In this document: positions 19,325-27,615 of the stretch, piece after piece
How the letters are laid out: each line of letters opens with the position of its first letter
How positions within the stretch are numbered: position 1 is the first letter of the stretch
From: Mycolicibacterium sp. TUM20985
GTDB lineage: Bacteria > Actinomycetota > Actinomycetes > Mycobacteriales > Mycobacteriaceae
Direction of reading: 5' to 3'
Length of the DNA stretch: 64,000 nucleotides
Assembly: GCF_030295745.1 (NCBI RefSeq)
Contig: NZ_AP027291.1
Span: 3,348,001 to 3,412,000 of the forward strand
Notes under the pieces: model-generated
The model's input: only the letters and a program-made list of their open reading frames with translations
The model's database searches: none
Told to the model about the DNA's origin: nothing
Program-made: the position numbers and the translations under genes

Positions 19325-20197
19325 CTACTCCTTGGCGGTGAATCGGGTTGTGTGCCTTGCAATGACGTTCTCGGCGAAGTCAGCGAGCGTGGGCGGCGGA
19401 GCGAAGTCGGCGAACCAGACATAGAAGCGCTCGACACCCTGGGTCGACAAACCGCCGAAGTGCTCGACGAGTTCGCGTGCGTCACCGCACACCAGACCGC
19501 TGCCGAGGTGACCAAAGCGACGCGTGCTCAACGCCGTGACGGCGTCACGATCGGCGCCCGCGCCGACGAAGCCGACCATCTGCTGGATGGATACGCCGAC
19601 GTCGCCGACGGTCGGTAGCAGGGCGGGCAGCCGGTCCAGTTGGTGTGACGGCACGTTCCACCAGTCGGCGTACGTGCGCACCAGCTCCATGGTCTTCTTC
19701 CCGGTGCCGCCCAGCACCAAGGGAATTGGCCGTTGCGGTCGCGGTTCCTGGATGACGCCGTCGGGGTCGCCGGCACCCCAGTACTGACGGATCAGGGCCA
19801 GGCTGCGGTCCAACCGTGCGACGCGGGCGGGCGGGTCGTCCCCGTCGTCCAGGCCGAACCTGTCGAATTCCCGAGGCCAAGAACCCCAGCCGAGTCCGAG
19901 CTCGAAGCGATTCCCGGAGGCCGCCGCCAGCGTCACCGCCTCCTTGGCCAGCACGGCGGGGTGGCGGAAGGCGTCGCAGAGCACCAGATGCCCGATCCGC
20001 AGCCGTTCGGTATGCGCGGCGATCCAGGTCGCGACGGGCATCGCGGCCCAGATCCCCTGGTGTGCGGCGCCGGGCGGCTCGAGGTGGTCGATCAACGCGA
20101 CACCGTCGAATCCGGCGGTTTCGGCGGCGCGCGCTCGCTCGACGATATCGGGCAGATCGAGCCGCACCTGGGGCAGGAAGAGGAACCATTCGGCCAT
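19325..20197 (-). CDS. LLM-class (luciferase-like) flavin/F420-dependent oxidoreductase
   Basis: A 290-residue TIM-barrel oxidoreductase of the luciferase-like family. Marks are the start MAEWFLFLPQVRLDL, the segment TERLRIGHLVLCDAFRHPAVLAKEA, and RFELGLGWGSWPREFDRFG. Mycobacteria use many of these with F420 or FMN to reduce or oxygenate hydrophobic compounds. It reads divergently from a TetR gene, with 61 bp between them holding a candidate operator, so it is probably under that regulator. The following gene is a thioesterase-like protein, consistent with a shared catabolic role. Confidence 0.85.
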   Translation of the reverse strand: MAEWFLFLPQVRLDLPDIVERARAAETAGFDGVALIDHLEPPGAAHQGIWAAMPVATWIAAHTERLRIGHLVLCDAFRHPAVLAKEAVTLAAASGNRFELGLGWGSWPREFDRFGLDDGDDPPARVARLDRSLALIRQYWGAGDPDGVIQEPRPQRPIPLVLGGTGKKTMELVRTYADWWNVPSHQLDRLPALLPTVGDVGVSIQQMVGFVGAGADRDAVTALSTRRFGHLGSGLVCGDARELVEHFGGLSTQGVERFYVWFADFAPPPTLADFAENVIARHTTRFTAKE

Positions 20198-20240
20198 CGG
20201 TGCGTCACCTTAGCGGCAAGCGCACCGTCGCCTCTACCGA

Positions 20241-20261
20241 AACGGTAACGTCATTCTCGTG
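20241..20261. promoter_or_regulatory. Candidate TetR operator between LLM and TetR genes
   Basis: Contains the 12-mer GGTAACGTCATT (20244-20255), identical to the centre of the perfect dyad at 20961-20983. The flanks ACGGTAA and TTCTCGT form weaker arms (5 of 7 matched). It overlaps the GTG start of the TetR gene at 20259. A shared core at both places makes a common regulator likely. Confidence 0.6.
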
Positions 20262-20891
20262 GCGAAGGCGACTGACGGTCCGACGGCGGGCGCAGCCAAG
20301 GCGGGTCCGGTCGACGAGGAGTCCCGGGCCAACCGGTTCATGCGGTCCGCCCTGTCGATCCTCGGCGAGACCGGGCGCACCGACTTCACCGTGCTCGAGG
20401 TGGTCGAACGTTCCAAGACCTCACTGAGGTCCTTCTACCAGCACTTCTCCACCAAGGATGAGCTGTTGCTGGCGTTGGTCGACCGGATCATGAGCGAGGC
20501 GACGCTGCATTGGCGGGCCGAGACCGAGGCGGTGGCCGCCCCGGAGGCGTTCCGGTTGTTGATCGCCAGGATCAGCGCGCCGGCGGAATCCAGCACGCAG
20601 GACAGCATCAACCGCGGCCTGACGTACTACAACGACCACCTCGCCGAGACGATGCCCCGCGAGTACGCCAGGGTGCTCTCACCCGTGAACGTGCTCATCA
20701 AGGAGATCATCGAGCGCGGGATGGCCGAGGGGGCCTTCGATCCGCACCTCGACGTCGACCCGACGGCGACGCTCATCATGCAGACGGCGCTCGGCGCGAT
20801 GCGACTGCGCGTGCTCGGCGCCGAACTCAACGACTCCCCGCTGGCGGGTGAGCACATCTACGAGTTCTGCCTCCGGGCCCTCAAGGCCTGA
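20259..20891 (+). CDS. TetR-family regulator of the amidohydrolase/acyl-CoA dehydrogenase genes
   Basis: A 210-residue regulator. The helix-turn-helix covers about residues 25-70, with GRTDFTVLEVVERSKTSLRSFYQHFSTKDELLLALVDR; the C-terminal part is a variable ligand domain (GMAEGAFDPHLDVDPTATLIM). The GTG start lies within a candidate operator, which implies autorepression. A stronger copy of the operator stands 70 bp past its stop, before the amidohydrolase gene. The likely ligand is an intermediate such as an acyl-CoA, as in KstR-type mycobacterial regulators; this is inference from the neighbouring genes. Confidence 0.88.
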   Translation: MAKATDGPTAGAAKAGPVDEESRANRFMRSALSILGETGRTDFTVLEVVERSKTSLRSFYQHFSTKDELLLALVDRIMSEATLHWRAETEAVAAPEAFRLLIARISAPAESSTQDSINRGLTYYNDHLAETMPREYARVLSPVNVLIKEIIERGMAEGAFDPHLDVDPTATLIMQTALGAMRLRVLGAELNDSPLAGEHIYEFCLRALKA

Positions 20892-20960
20892 CACAGCGTC
20901 TGAACTGCACCGTCGCCGCTGCTAGCTCGCTCCCGACCGCCTGTTCACTCGTCGTCGCCA

Positions 20961-20983
20961 AAGTGGTAACGTCATTACCACTT
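20961..20983. promoter_or_regulatory. Perfect TetR-type operator before the amidohydrolase operon
   Basis: Nine-bp perfect arms AAGTGGTAA (20961-20969) and TTACCACTT (20975-20983) surround CGTCA. It lies 28 bp upstream of the amidohydrolase ATG, in the only gap between the TetR gene and the operon. The core GGTAACGTCATT recurs at 20244-20255, so the adjacent TetR protein is the probable binder. Confidence 0.75.
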
Positions 20984-21011
20984 CCGACATACCAGCTTCT
21001 AGGAGACGGAT

Positions 21012-22241
21012 ATGCCCTCTCGCACCCTGTCGTATCCGGTGTTCGACGCCGACAACCACTTCTACGAGCCCAAGGAAGCGCTGACGCAATTTCTGCCCGA
21101 TCATCGCAAGGGCGTCATCGACTACATCGACGTCCGCGGCCGCACCAAGATCATGGTGCGCAACGTGGTCAGCGACTACATCCCCAACCCGACGTTCGAG
21201 GTGGTCGCCCGGCCGGGCGCGCAGGAGGACTACTTCAAGCACGGAAGCGGCGGCAAGACCTACCGCGAGGTGATGGGCAAGCCGATGAAGGCCATCCCCG
21301 CGTTCCGCGACCCCGCCGCACGCCTCGAGGTGCTCGACGGTCTCGGGCTCGACTACACGCTGATGTTCCCGACGCTGGCCAGCCTCGTCGAGGAGCGGCT
21401 GAAGGACGACCCCGATCTCATCCTCGACATCGTGCACGCGCTCAACGAGTGGATGTACGAGACCTGGCAGTTCAACTACGCCGACCGCATCTTCTCCACC
21501 CCGGTCATCAATCTGGGCAATGTCGACCGGGCGCTGGAAGAGCTCGAGTGGTGTCTCGAACGCGGGGCCAAGACCGTCCTGGTGCGGCCGGCGCCGGTGC
21601 CCGGCTACCGTGGCAGCCGATCCATGGGGATGCCCGAGTTCGACCCGTTCTGGCAGGCCTGCGTCAAGGCCGGCATCCCGGTGTCGATGCACGCGTCGGA
21701 CAGCGGTTACTCCTCGTACCTCAACGACTGGGAGCCTGGCGACGAGTTCAAGCCGTTCGCTCCGACGTCGTTCCGGATGGTGGCCATGGGCAAGCGCCCC
21801 ATCGAGGACACCATGGCCGCGCTGGTGTGCCACGGCGCACTGACCCGCAACCCCGATCTGCGCATCCTGTCGGTCGAGAACGGCGCCTCCTGGGTGCCGT
21901 ATCTGTTCTACCAATTCGCCGACGTCTTCAAGAAGATGCCGGATGCGTTCCCGGAGAACCCGATCGACGCGTTCAAGCGCTGCGTGTACGTGGCGCCGTT
22001 CTGGGAGGACGACTTCAAGAAGATGGCCGACCTGTGCGGTATCGACCGCATCATCTTCGGCTCGGACTGGCCGCATCCCGAGGGTCTCTCGGATCCGATC
22101 AGCCTGGTCGACGACCTCGTCGGCCACGGCCTCGACGAGGACGGTGTGCGAAAGGTGATGGGCGCCAACATGATCGACCTGTTCAAGGTTCCGAACGAGA
22201 TCGTCCACCGGCCCGACGTGCCCGCCCTCGTCCTTGCCTGA
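21012..22241 (+). CDS. Amidohydrolase family 2 (metal-dependent TIM-barrel hydrolase/decarboxylase)
   Basis: A 409-residue protein of the amidohydrolase-2 superfamily. The N-terminal FDADNHFYEP takes the place of the usual metal-binding H-x-H type motif. Other likely ligands are the His in PVSMHASDSG, the His in DWPHPEG and the Asp in IIFGSDWPHPEG. Relatives include hydrolases and decarboxylases of the ACMS decarboxylase type acting on cyclic or carboxylated intermediates. AGGAG precedes ATG 21012. It heads an operon with two acyl-CoA dehydrogenase genes (30 bp, then overlapping) behind a perfect operator. A ring-opening or decarboxylation step in a degradation pathway is the best guess. Confidence 0.85.
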   Translation: MPSRTLSYPVFDADNHFYEPKEALTQFLPDHRKGVIDYIDVRGRTKIMVRNVVSDYIPNPTFEVVARPGAQEDYFKHGSGGKTYREVMGKPMKAIPAFRDPAARLEVLDGLGLDYTLMFPTLASLVEERLKDDPDLILDIVHALNEWMYETWQFNYADRIFSTPVINLGNVDRALEELEWCLERGAKTVLVRPAPVPGYRGSRSMGMPEFDPFWQACVKAGIPVSMHASDSGYSSYLNDWEPGDEFKPFAPTSFRMVAMGKRPIEDTMAALVCHGALTRNPDLRILSVENGASWVPYLFYQFADVFKKMPDAFPENPIDAFKRCVYVAPFWEDDFKKMADLCGIDRIIFGSDWPHPEGLSDPISLVDDLVGHGLDEDGVRKVMGANMIDLFKVPNEIVHRPDVPALVLA

Positions 22242-22271
22242 CCACACGCCTAGTCAGGGAGCGAACCGCCC

Positions 22272-23402
22272 ATGACCGATGTTGCATCCCCAGAGCGACT
22301 GCTGTTCGCCTCGACCGCGCGGGCCTTTCTCGACAAGGAGGCATCGATCGGCCGGGTACGCGAATTGCATGCTGCCGGAACGCCCTTCGAGCCGGACTGG
22401 TGGCAGCGTGCTGCCGAACTCGGCTGGGCCAGCCTGCTGGTGCCGGAAGCACTGGGCGGCGGGAGCGTCTCCGGCGACGGCGTCGCCGATCTCGCATTGA
22501 TCGCCGAACAGCTCGGCACGACGGTGGCGCCGGGACCGCTGCACCCGGTCAACGTCGTGTTGGCAGGCCTGGTGGACGCCGAGAACGCCGAGACCCATGC
22601 CGCCACCATCGAAGCCCTCGTCGCAGGTGAGCTCGTCGCGTCGTGGGCCGTCTACGAACCGGGGCGGCCCTGGGCGCCCGAGGTCACCACGGTCACCGCC
22701 ACACCCACCGCATCGGGGTACCGCCTCGACGGGGTGAAGGATCGGGTGGAGGCGGGCGCCGAGTGCGGACTGCTCCTCGTCGTCGCCGAATGTGAGGGTG
22801 CGGTACGGCAATTCCTCGTCCCGGCCGACTCCACCGGTGTGACCGTGACGTCGCAAAAGTCCATCGACCTCGTGAAGCGTTACGCCAGAATCGAATTCGA
22901 CGGCGTCGAGGTCGGGGCGGACGCGCACGTCGGATCTGCAGAACAGACCGCGGTGCTCATCGCCCGGCAGACCCAGATCGCCCAGCTCCTCCAGTGCGCC
23001 GAGGTGGTCGGCATCCTCGACACGGTGCTCGCCTTCACCATCCAATGGGCGATGGACCGGTACTCGTTCGGGCGGCCGCTGGCGTCGTACCAGGCGCTCA
23101 AGCATCGCTTCGCCGACATGAAGATCTGGCTCGAATCCTGTCGGGCCACGACCAGGGCCGCGGTCACCGCCGTGTCGACCCGTGCGCCCGACGCCGACAT
23201 CGCGGTCAGCGTCGCCAAGTCCTACGTCGGCGAACACGCCGCCCCGATGCTGCAGCACTGCGTGCAACTGCACGGAGGCATCGGCGTCACGTGGGAGCAC
23301 GATCTTCACCTGTACCTCCGACGGGCGACGCTGTACCGCGCCATGTTCGGAACGCCCGAGGAACACAATCTCCGCGTCTACGAATTGGAGTCGGCCTCGT
23401 GA
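22272..23402 (+). CDS. Acyl-CoA dehydrogenase, smaller subunit type
   Basis: A 376-residue flavoprotein of the FadE type. It has the mixed helical N-terminal domain (PEALGGGSVSGDGVADLALIAEQLG), a central beta domain, and the C-terminal helical domain with YSFGRPLASYQALKHRFADMKI and QLHGGIGVTWEHDLHLYLRRA, which borders the FAD. The adjacent gene encodes a second dehydrogenase and overlaps by four bases. In mycobacteria such pairs commonly form alpha2-beta2 heterotetramers that act on unusual acyl-CoA, for example steroid side chains; that assembly is inferred here. Cotranscribed with the amidohydrolase. Confidence 0.9.
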   Translation: MTDVASPERLLFASTARAFLDKEASIGRVRELHAAGTPFEPDWWQRAAELGWASLLVPEALGGGSVSGDGVADLALIAEQLGTTVAPGPLHPVNVVLAGLVDAENAETHAATIEALVAGELVASWAVYEPGRPWAPEVTTVTATPTASGYRLDGVKDRVEAGAECGLLLVVAECEGAVRQFLVPADSTGVTVTSQKSIDLVKRYARIEFDGVEVGADAHVGSAEQTAVLIARQTQIAQLLQCAEVVGILDTVLAFTIQWAMDRYSFGRPLASYQALKHRFADMKIWLESCRATTRAAVTAVSTRAPDADIAVSVAKSYVGEHAAPMLQHCVQLHGGIGVTWEHDLHLYLRRATLYRAMFGTPEEHNLRVYELESAS

Positions 23403-24667
23403 CCGAGACGACGTCGGTGCGCGCCGACGCAGAAGAGGGTGCGGTCGAAACCGTCGCCGAGTTCGCGGCGCGGGCGCGGGCCTGGCTCGCCGAGAACATG
23501 CCGCGCGTCGATCCAGCCCACCCACCGGAGATGGACCGTGGCGCCGACGGGCCCTGGTTGCGGGCTCGCGAACTCCAGAAGACTCTTCACGGTGGCGGTT
23601 TCGCGGGGATCTGCTTCCCGCGCGAGTACGGCGGCCTGGGTCTCCCGTACGCCTACCAGAAGGCTTTCGACACCGAATCCCGCGACTACGAGTTGCCGCT
23701 GATCCTCAGCACGCCGACGTTCACCATCTGCGCGGCGACGATTCTCGACACCGGCTCCGAAGATCAGAAGCGGCAGCACATCGCGGGTGCCATCCGCGGT
23801 GACGAGGTCCTCGTCCAGCTGCTGTCCGAGCCCAGCGGCGGCTCCGACCTGGCCGGCGTCATCACCCGGGCCGACCGCCGCGGCGACAAGTGGATCGTCA
23901 ACGGTGCCAAGACATGGAGTACCAGCGCCTTCGCCGCGGACTACGGCCTGCTCCTCGCCCGCACCAACTGGGACGTTCCGAAACACGAGGGCCTCACCAT
24001 GTTCCTGGTGCCGATCAAGAGTCCGGGCATCACGATGCGGCGAATCCTGCAGGTCGACGGGGGCAACGAATTCTGCGAAGAGTTCTTCGACGACCTGGAA
24101 CTGGATGACGATGCCGTCGTCGGCGCGGTCGACGACGGCTGGGCCGTCGCGTCGCGGCAGATGTACCACGAGCGGCGTGCGGTCGGCGGCGGCTCGGAGT
24201 TCTCCAGCGGGATCGGTGCCGAGGGCGAAACAGACCAGGAGATCGACTATCCCGCGCTGCTCGAGGCGACCGGTCAGAGTGACGACCAACGGGTCCGCGA
24301 GATGGCCGGGCGGGCATTGGTGCGCCGTGCCGTACAGGAGCAACTCATCGACCACGTCTACCACGGCGTGCTCGACGGTTCACTGCCCGCGGCCGCGGGG
24401 TCCATCATCCGGATCTCCCATGCCGAGACCGTGCAGTTCGAGATCGATACCGCGCTCGCCATCGTCGGCACTGCCGGCGTCGTCGACGACGAGTCCGGTT
24501 CATCCCGGTACGGCATCCGCTTCCTGTCACGTCAAACCGCGTCTCTGGGCGGCGGCACGAACGAGATCGCGCGCAACATCATCGGCGAACGGGTTCTGGG
24601 CTTTCCCCGCGAGTTCGCCGCCGATCGCGGCGTGCCCTTCAACCAGGTGAAGCGGAGACGCGACTGA
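23399..24667 (+). CDS. Acyl-CoA dehydrogenase, larger subunit type
   Basis: A 422-residue acyl-CoA dehydrogenase. Typical marks are ICFPREYGGLGLPYAYQ, the substrate/FAD segment QLLSEPSGGSDLAGV, WIVNGAKTWST, and the end LGGGTNEIARNIIGERVLGFPRE. The GTG start at 23399 shares four bases (GTGA) with the preceding subunit, so one-to-one production is likely. Its N-terminus (FAARARAWLAENMP) matches the long-form FadE proteins seen as partners in heterotetramers. It is the last gene of the TetR-controlled operon and converges with the radical SAM gene across a 5-bp gap. Confidence 0.9.
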   Translation: MTETTSVRADAEEGAVETVAEFAARARAWLAENMPRVDPAHPPEMDRGADGPWLRARELQKTLHGGGFAGICFPREYGGLGLPYAYQKAFDTESRDYELPLILSTPTFTICAATILDTGSEDQKRQHIAGAIRGDEVLVQLLSEPSGGSDLAGVITRADRRGDKWIVNGAKTWSTSAFAADYGLLLARTNWDVPKHEGLTMFLVPIKSPGITMRRILQVDGGNEFCEEFFDDLELDDDAVVGAVDDGWAVASRQMYHERRAVGGGSEFSSGIGAEGETDQEIDYPALLEATGQSDDQRVREMAGRALVRRAVQEQLIDHVYHGVLDGSLPAAAGSIIRISHAETVQFEIDTALAIVGTAGVVDDESGSSRYGIRFLSRQTASLGGGTNEIARNIIGERVLGFPREFAADRGVPFNQVKRRRD

Positions 24668-24672
24668 CAGCG

Positions 24673-25689
24673 TCAGAACAGGGTCGGCTGTGGCGCCGTC
24701 ACGACGGGCGGTGGTGACGCGGGCCCCAGCCGGAAGGACCGGTGGTCACCCGTCAACCCGTGCTTGACGAGCAGCGGCGCCGCGCGCTCGCGCAGCATGT
24801 CGCGATAGCTCTCCGGCAAGTAGGCGCCCCGGCTGAACAGCTGCCGGTACGGTTCCGCCAGCTCGGGATGCGACCGCGCCAGCCAACCCATGAACCAGCC
24901 CCGCGTCGAACCGCGCAGGTGCAGCCCGAAGACGGTCGCACTCCTGGCACCCGCCGCGGCGATCTGCGCCAATAGTTCATCGAGGTGCTCGACGGAGTCG
25001 GTCAGCAGGGGCAGTACGGGGGCCACCATCACGTGACAATTGAGCCCGGCCGCGGTGATCGCCCGGATCAGCTCGAGCCGAGCTCGGGGCGTCGGCGTAC
25101 CGGGCTCCACGTCGGCGTGCAGGACCGGGTCGGCCACGGCCAACGACACCGCCACGCTGACGTCGACGGCGCGAGCGGCATCGACGATGTGGGGCAGATC
25201 GCGACGCAGTAGCGTGCCCTTGGTCAAGATCGAGAACGGCGTTCCCGAATTCGCCAGCGCCGCAATGATTCCGGGCATCAACGCGTACCGACCCTCGGCC
25301 CGTTGATAGGGGTCGGTATTGGTACCGAGGGCTACCGTCTGGCGGGTCCACGACCGGCGCGCCAACTCCCTCCGCAGCACCTCGACGACGTTGGTCTTGA
25401 CGACCACCTGGGTGTCGAAGTCCCGACCGACGTCGAAGTCGAGGTATTCATGCGTCGGACGCGCGAAGCAGTACCGGCACGCGTGACTGCAGCCGCGATA
25501 GCCGTTGACGGTGTACTGGAAGGGCAGCTTCGACGCGTTGGGCACCTTGTTCAGGGCCGACTTGCACGAGACTTCGTGAAACGTGATGCCCTCGAACTGC
25601 GGCGTCTGCACCGAGCGCACCAATCCGATGCGCTGCAGACCGGGCAGCGCCCCATCGTCGACACCGATCGCCTGGCCGTCCCATCGCAC
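24673..25689 (-). CDS. Rv2578c-family radical SAM protein (SplB-like)
   Basis: A 338-residue radical SAM protein, orthologous by context and sequence to M. tuberculosis Rv2578c, annotated SplB-like. The 4Fe-4S motif is CSHACRYC within NGYRGCSHACRYCFARPTHEY, followed by LGTNTDPYQRAEGRY and FSILTKGTLLRRD. The family differs from true spore photolyase, and the lesion or substrate repaired is not established. GTG 25689 is used: it yields MRWDGQAIG, close to the tuberculosis start. A LexA-type SOS box ends 8 bp upstream, so it should be DNA-damage inducible. Confidence 0.9.
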   Translation of the reverse strand: MRWDGQAIGVDDGALPGLQRIGLVRSVQTPQFEGITFHEVSCKSALNKVPNASKLPFQYTVNGYRGCSHACRYCFARPTHEYLDFDVGRDFDTQVVVKTNVVEVLRRELARRSWTRQTVALGTNTDPYQRAEGRYALMPGIIAALANSGTPFSILTKGTLLRRDLPHIVDAARAVDVSVAVSLAVADPVLHADVEPGTPTPRARLELIRAITAAGLNCHVMVAPVLPLLTDSVEHLDELLAQIAAAGARSATVFGLHLRGSTRGWFMGWLARSHPELAEPYRQLFSRGAYLPESYRDMLRERAAPLLVKHGLTGDHRSFRLGPASPPPVVTAPQPTLF

Positions 25690-25696
25690 AACTCAT

Positions 25697-25712
25697 GCGA
25701 ACATACGTTCGA
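25697..25712 (-). promoter_or_regulatory. SOS box (LexA operator) of the radical SAM gene
   Basis: GCGAACATACGTTCGA matches the mycobacterial/Bacillus-type consensus TCGAAC-N4-GTTCGA at 11 of 12 fixed bases. It sits 8 bp before the GTG start at 25689. Rv2578c is, as I recall, listed among LexA-regulated genes of M. tuberculosis, which supports the call. Confidence 0.8.
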
Positions 25713-25770
25713 ACCAAAGTCAATCCGGGAAAATGGCAATCTTTAGTGAGATCAGATCGGGATTGTGCAG

Positions 25771-25776
25771 TAGACT
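25771..25776 (+). promoter_or_regulatory. Possible extended -10 box for the cold-shock gene
   Basis: TAGACT preceded by TG three bases upstream (TGCAGTAGACT) resembles an extended mycobacterial -10. It would give a leader of roughly 45 nt before ATG 25827. No convincing -35 box is visible. Confidence 0.3.
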
Positions 25777-25826
25777 TCCCCACGGGTGTAAGACACATCC
25801 GTTCCTGATGAAAGAAGTAAAAAGGT

Positions 25827-26030
25827 ATGGCACAGGGAACTGTGAAATGGTTCAACAGCGAAAAGGGCTTCGGCTTTATCGCCCCCGACGACGGCTCCCC
25901 GGATGTCTTCGTCCATTATTCTGAGATCCAAGGCGGCGGCTACCGCTCGCTGGAAGAGGCTCAGAGGGTTCAGTTCGATGTCGGACAAGGTGCGAAGGGC
26001 CCCCAGGCCACCGGAGTTACCGCGATCTAA
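25827..26030 (+). CDS. cspA: Cold-shock protein, CspA family
   Basis: A 67-residue single cold-shock domain that binds single-stranded nucleic acid and melts RNA structure. RNP1 is KGFGFIAP at residues 13-20 and RNP2 is VFVHY at 27-31; the aromatic residues that stack on bases (Trp8, Phe15, Phe17, Phe28, His30) are all present. Length equals that of mycobacterial CspA. AAAAAGG precedes the ATG. It stands alone, divergent from the radical SAM gene, and ends in a strong stem-loop. Mycobacteria carry more than one Csp, so whether this is the main CspA or a paralogue cannot be settled. Confidence 0.93.
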   Translation: MAQGTVKWFNSEKGFGFIAPDDGSPDVFVHYSEIQGGGYRSLEEAQRVQFDVGQGAKGPQATGVTAI

Positions 26031-26045
26031 GAACTTCACGATCTG

Positions 26046-26077
26046 TGGGCTGGCAAGGTGCAAACCTTGCCAGCCCA
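26046..26077. terminator. Strong bidirectional terminator between cspA and azlD
   Basis: A perfect 14-bp stem (TGGGCTGGCAAGGT and ACCTTGCCAGCCCA) closes a GCAA tetraloop and can be extended two more pairs after one wobble. It starts 16 bp past the cspA stop and ends 26 bp before the azlD stop on the other strand, so it can end both convergent transcripts. There is no long T-run. Confidence 0.85.
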
Positions 26078-26102
26078 TAGTTCGTTCCGGGCCGGAACTG
26101 GG

Positions 26103-26426
26103 TCAGATCAGCGACACGATGAGGACGTTGACCAGCGTTCCGGCCAGGATCGACCACACCGCATTACGCCGCCACACGTGCAGGCCGACCGTCGCCGTCA
26201 GCGCCGCCAGCGTGGCCCAGATCGACACCGCCTCCAGATGCGGAACGTCGCGCAGCGTGTAGACGGCGAGCATGATCATGATCCCGACCGGCATGTGCAG
26301 ACTGAGATAGCGCACGACGACCGACCGCCGCATGGGCGCCAGGACGGCGAACGGCAACGCACGCAGCGCCCACGTGATGGCCGCGCTGACGATCACCATC
26401 GCCGCAGTGTGCGTCGGGTCAACCAC
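26103..26426 (-). CDS. azlD: AzlD-family branched-chain amino acid export subunit
   Basis: A 107-residue hydrophobic protein with about four membrane segments, matching the small AzlD partner of two-subunit branched-chain amino acid exporters. The middle segment LPFAVLAPMRRSVVVRYLSLHMPVGIMIMLAVYTL is typical of the family. It overlaps the upstream AzlC gene by eight bases and surely acts with it. Substrates of the LIV-E type include leucine, isoleucine and valine; the exact range here is unknown. It converges with cspA at a shared terminator. Confidence 0.88.
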   Translation of the reverse strand: MVDPTHTAAMVIVSAAITWALRALPFAVLAPMRRSVVVRYLSLHMPVGIMIMLAVYTLRDVPHLEAVSIWATLAALTATVGLHVWRRNAVWSILAGTLVNVLIVSLI

Positions 26427-27099
26427 GAGCTTCCCGACGTCGTTCGACGGCGAGGCGAGTGAGCAGAATCGCCGCGTAGGCGGTGAACGCCCACAACAGC
26501 ATTCGATCCGGAACCAACAGCGCCGCCACCACCGCGCAACCGATCCCGCTCAGCGCCGGCAGGCGTTCGGGTCGGTCCCGATAGGCGTCGATCGCCAGTA
26601 CGACGAACAGCGCCGTGAGCGCAAACTCGAGCCCCTGCACCCGCTCGATGGGCAGCGCGGTACCGACGGCTGCTCCCACCGTGGCCCCCGTTACCCATGC
26701 CACCTGAAAGATGAACTGCATCAACAGGATCGAGCGTGAACTCCAGCTGCGGGGTTCAGTGGCGGTGACCGCATAGGCTTCATCGGTCAGCGCATAGGTG
26801 CTGTACGCCTTGGCGAGGGCGCCGTCGACCCGATCGAGCGGAAACGACAACGCATAGAACACGTGGCGCAGATTGACGATGAAGGTGGTCGCTGCCACCA
26901 GCCCGAGGGGAGCCGCCGCGGTGGCGAGACCTACCAGCAGGAACTCCAGCGAGCCGGCATAGACGACCGCCGTGAACACCGTTGCCCACCACCACGCGAG
27001 CCCCGCGTGGACGACGACCAATCCGAATGCCAAACCGAGGGAGAACAATCCGAGGCCGACGGGCACCACGACTGCGGGCACTCGGCGGCCTCGCTCCAC
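26419..27099 (-). CDS. azlC: AzlC-family branched-chain amino acid permease
   Basis: A 226-residue integral membrane protein, the large subunit of an AzlCD exporter. The conserved N-terminal region GLGLFSLGLAFGLVVVHAGLAWWWATVFTAVVYAGSLEFL and the NLRHVFYALSFP motif identify the family. GTG 27099 is chosen because it gives normal family length; the reading frame stays open further upstream, but that stretch is Arg/Ser-rich and overlaps the start region of other sequence. It is followed by AzlD with an eight-base overlap. No regulator is adjacent. Confidence 0.88.
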   Translation of the reverse strand: MERGRRVPAVVVPVGLGLFSLGLAFGLVVVHAGLAWWWATVFTAVVYAGSLEFLLVGLATAAAPLGLVAATTFIVNLRHVFYALSFPLDRVDGALAKAYSTYALTDEAYAVTATEPRSWSSRSILLMQFIFQVAWVTGATVGAAVGTALPIERVQGLEFALTALFVVLAIDAYRDRPERLPALSGIGCAVVAALLVPDRMLLWAFTAYAAILLTRLAVERRREARG

Positions 27100-27127
27100 G
27101 ACGAGTAAGCCTAGACGCCGATGATCC

Positions 27128-27574
27128 TCACCACTGCGAGAGCTGGCACCACGGGCTGTAGGGATTGTCCTGCTGGACGGCGACCTGACCGTCGACGGCG
27201 ATCTCGCAGTGCGCGCCCGGCGCACCGACGGTCCCACGGGTGGTGCTGCTGACCGTCAGGATCGCCCACTGGGGATCATCCAGCGTGGTGCTGAACGTCC
27301 AGGGCTGACCCGGCGCCAGGGACACCCGGTCCCGCTTCGCGAAGGCGTAGGCATCGGCGTTGTAAGCCGCCTTGTTCGGCGGTTGAGCCGTCAGGTAGAA
27401 GAGCTCGAAGTCGTACGGCGCGTTGGTCGTCACCGTGTAGGTGACCTGGTGTCCAGCTGGCGTCGGCGGCGCGGTCGGCTCCGCGGTCGCCGTCGCCTGG
27501 CCAGCCAGCCCTGCGGCTGCCACCAGTGACACGACCCCGAAGGCCGCACCGATCTTGCTCGTAGCGTTTCGCAT
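27128..27574 (-). CDS. Secreted protein of unknown function, MmpS-like size and topology
   Basis: A 148-residue exported protein. ATG 27574 starts a clear signal peptide (MRNATSKIGAAFGVVSLVAAAGLAG, cleavage likely after ATA-TA near residue 30), followed by a Pro/Thr linker and a beta-rich domain (HQVTYTVTTNAPYDFELFYLTAQPP, QWAILTVSSTTRG). The cysteines in GAHCEIAVDG and SPWCQLSQW could form a disulfide. Size and the YTVTT..AP pattern recall MmpS-type or other small mycobacterial envelope proteins, but I do not recognise a family with confidence. Upstream lies a 15-bp tandem repeat. Confidence 0.7.
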   Translation of the reverse strand: MRNATSKIGAAFGVVSLVAAAGLAGQATATAEPTAPPTPAGHQVTYTVTTNAPYDFELFYLTAQPPNKAAYNADAYAFAKRDRVSLAPGQPWTFSTTLDDPQWAILTVSSTTRGTVGAPGAHCEIAVDGQVAVQQDNPYSPWCQLSQW

Positions 27575-27615
27575 GATCGTCACATCGCCGCACGGTACCG
27601 GATCGTTACATTGCG

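Noticed and set aside
20922-22247. 441-codon open frame on the minus strand opposite the amidohydrolase gene
   Set aside because: It is a high-GC shadow: the translation is His/Arg/Val-rich without family motifs, while the plus-strand frame has clear amidohydrolase sequence, a ribosome site and an operator.
22254-23525. 423-codon open frame on the minus strand opposite the acyl-CoA dehydrogenase genes
   Set aside because: Low-complexity Arg/Gly composition and no recognisable domain; the opposite strand encodes intact dehydrogenases.
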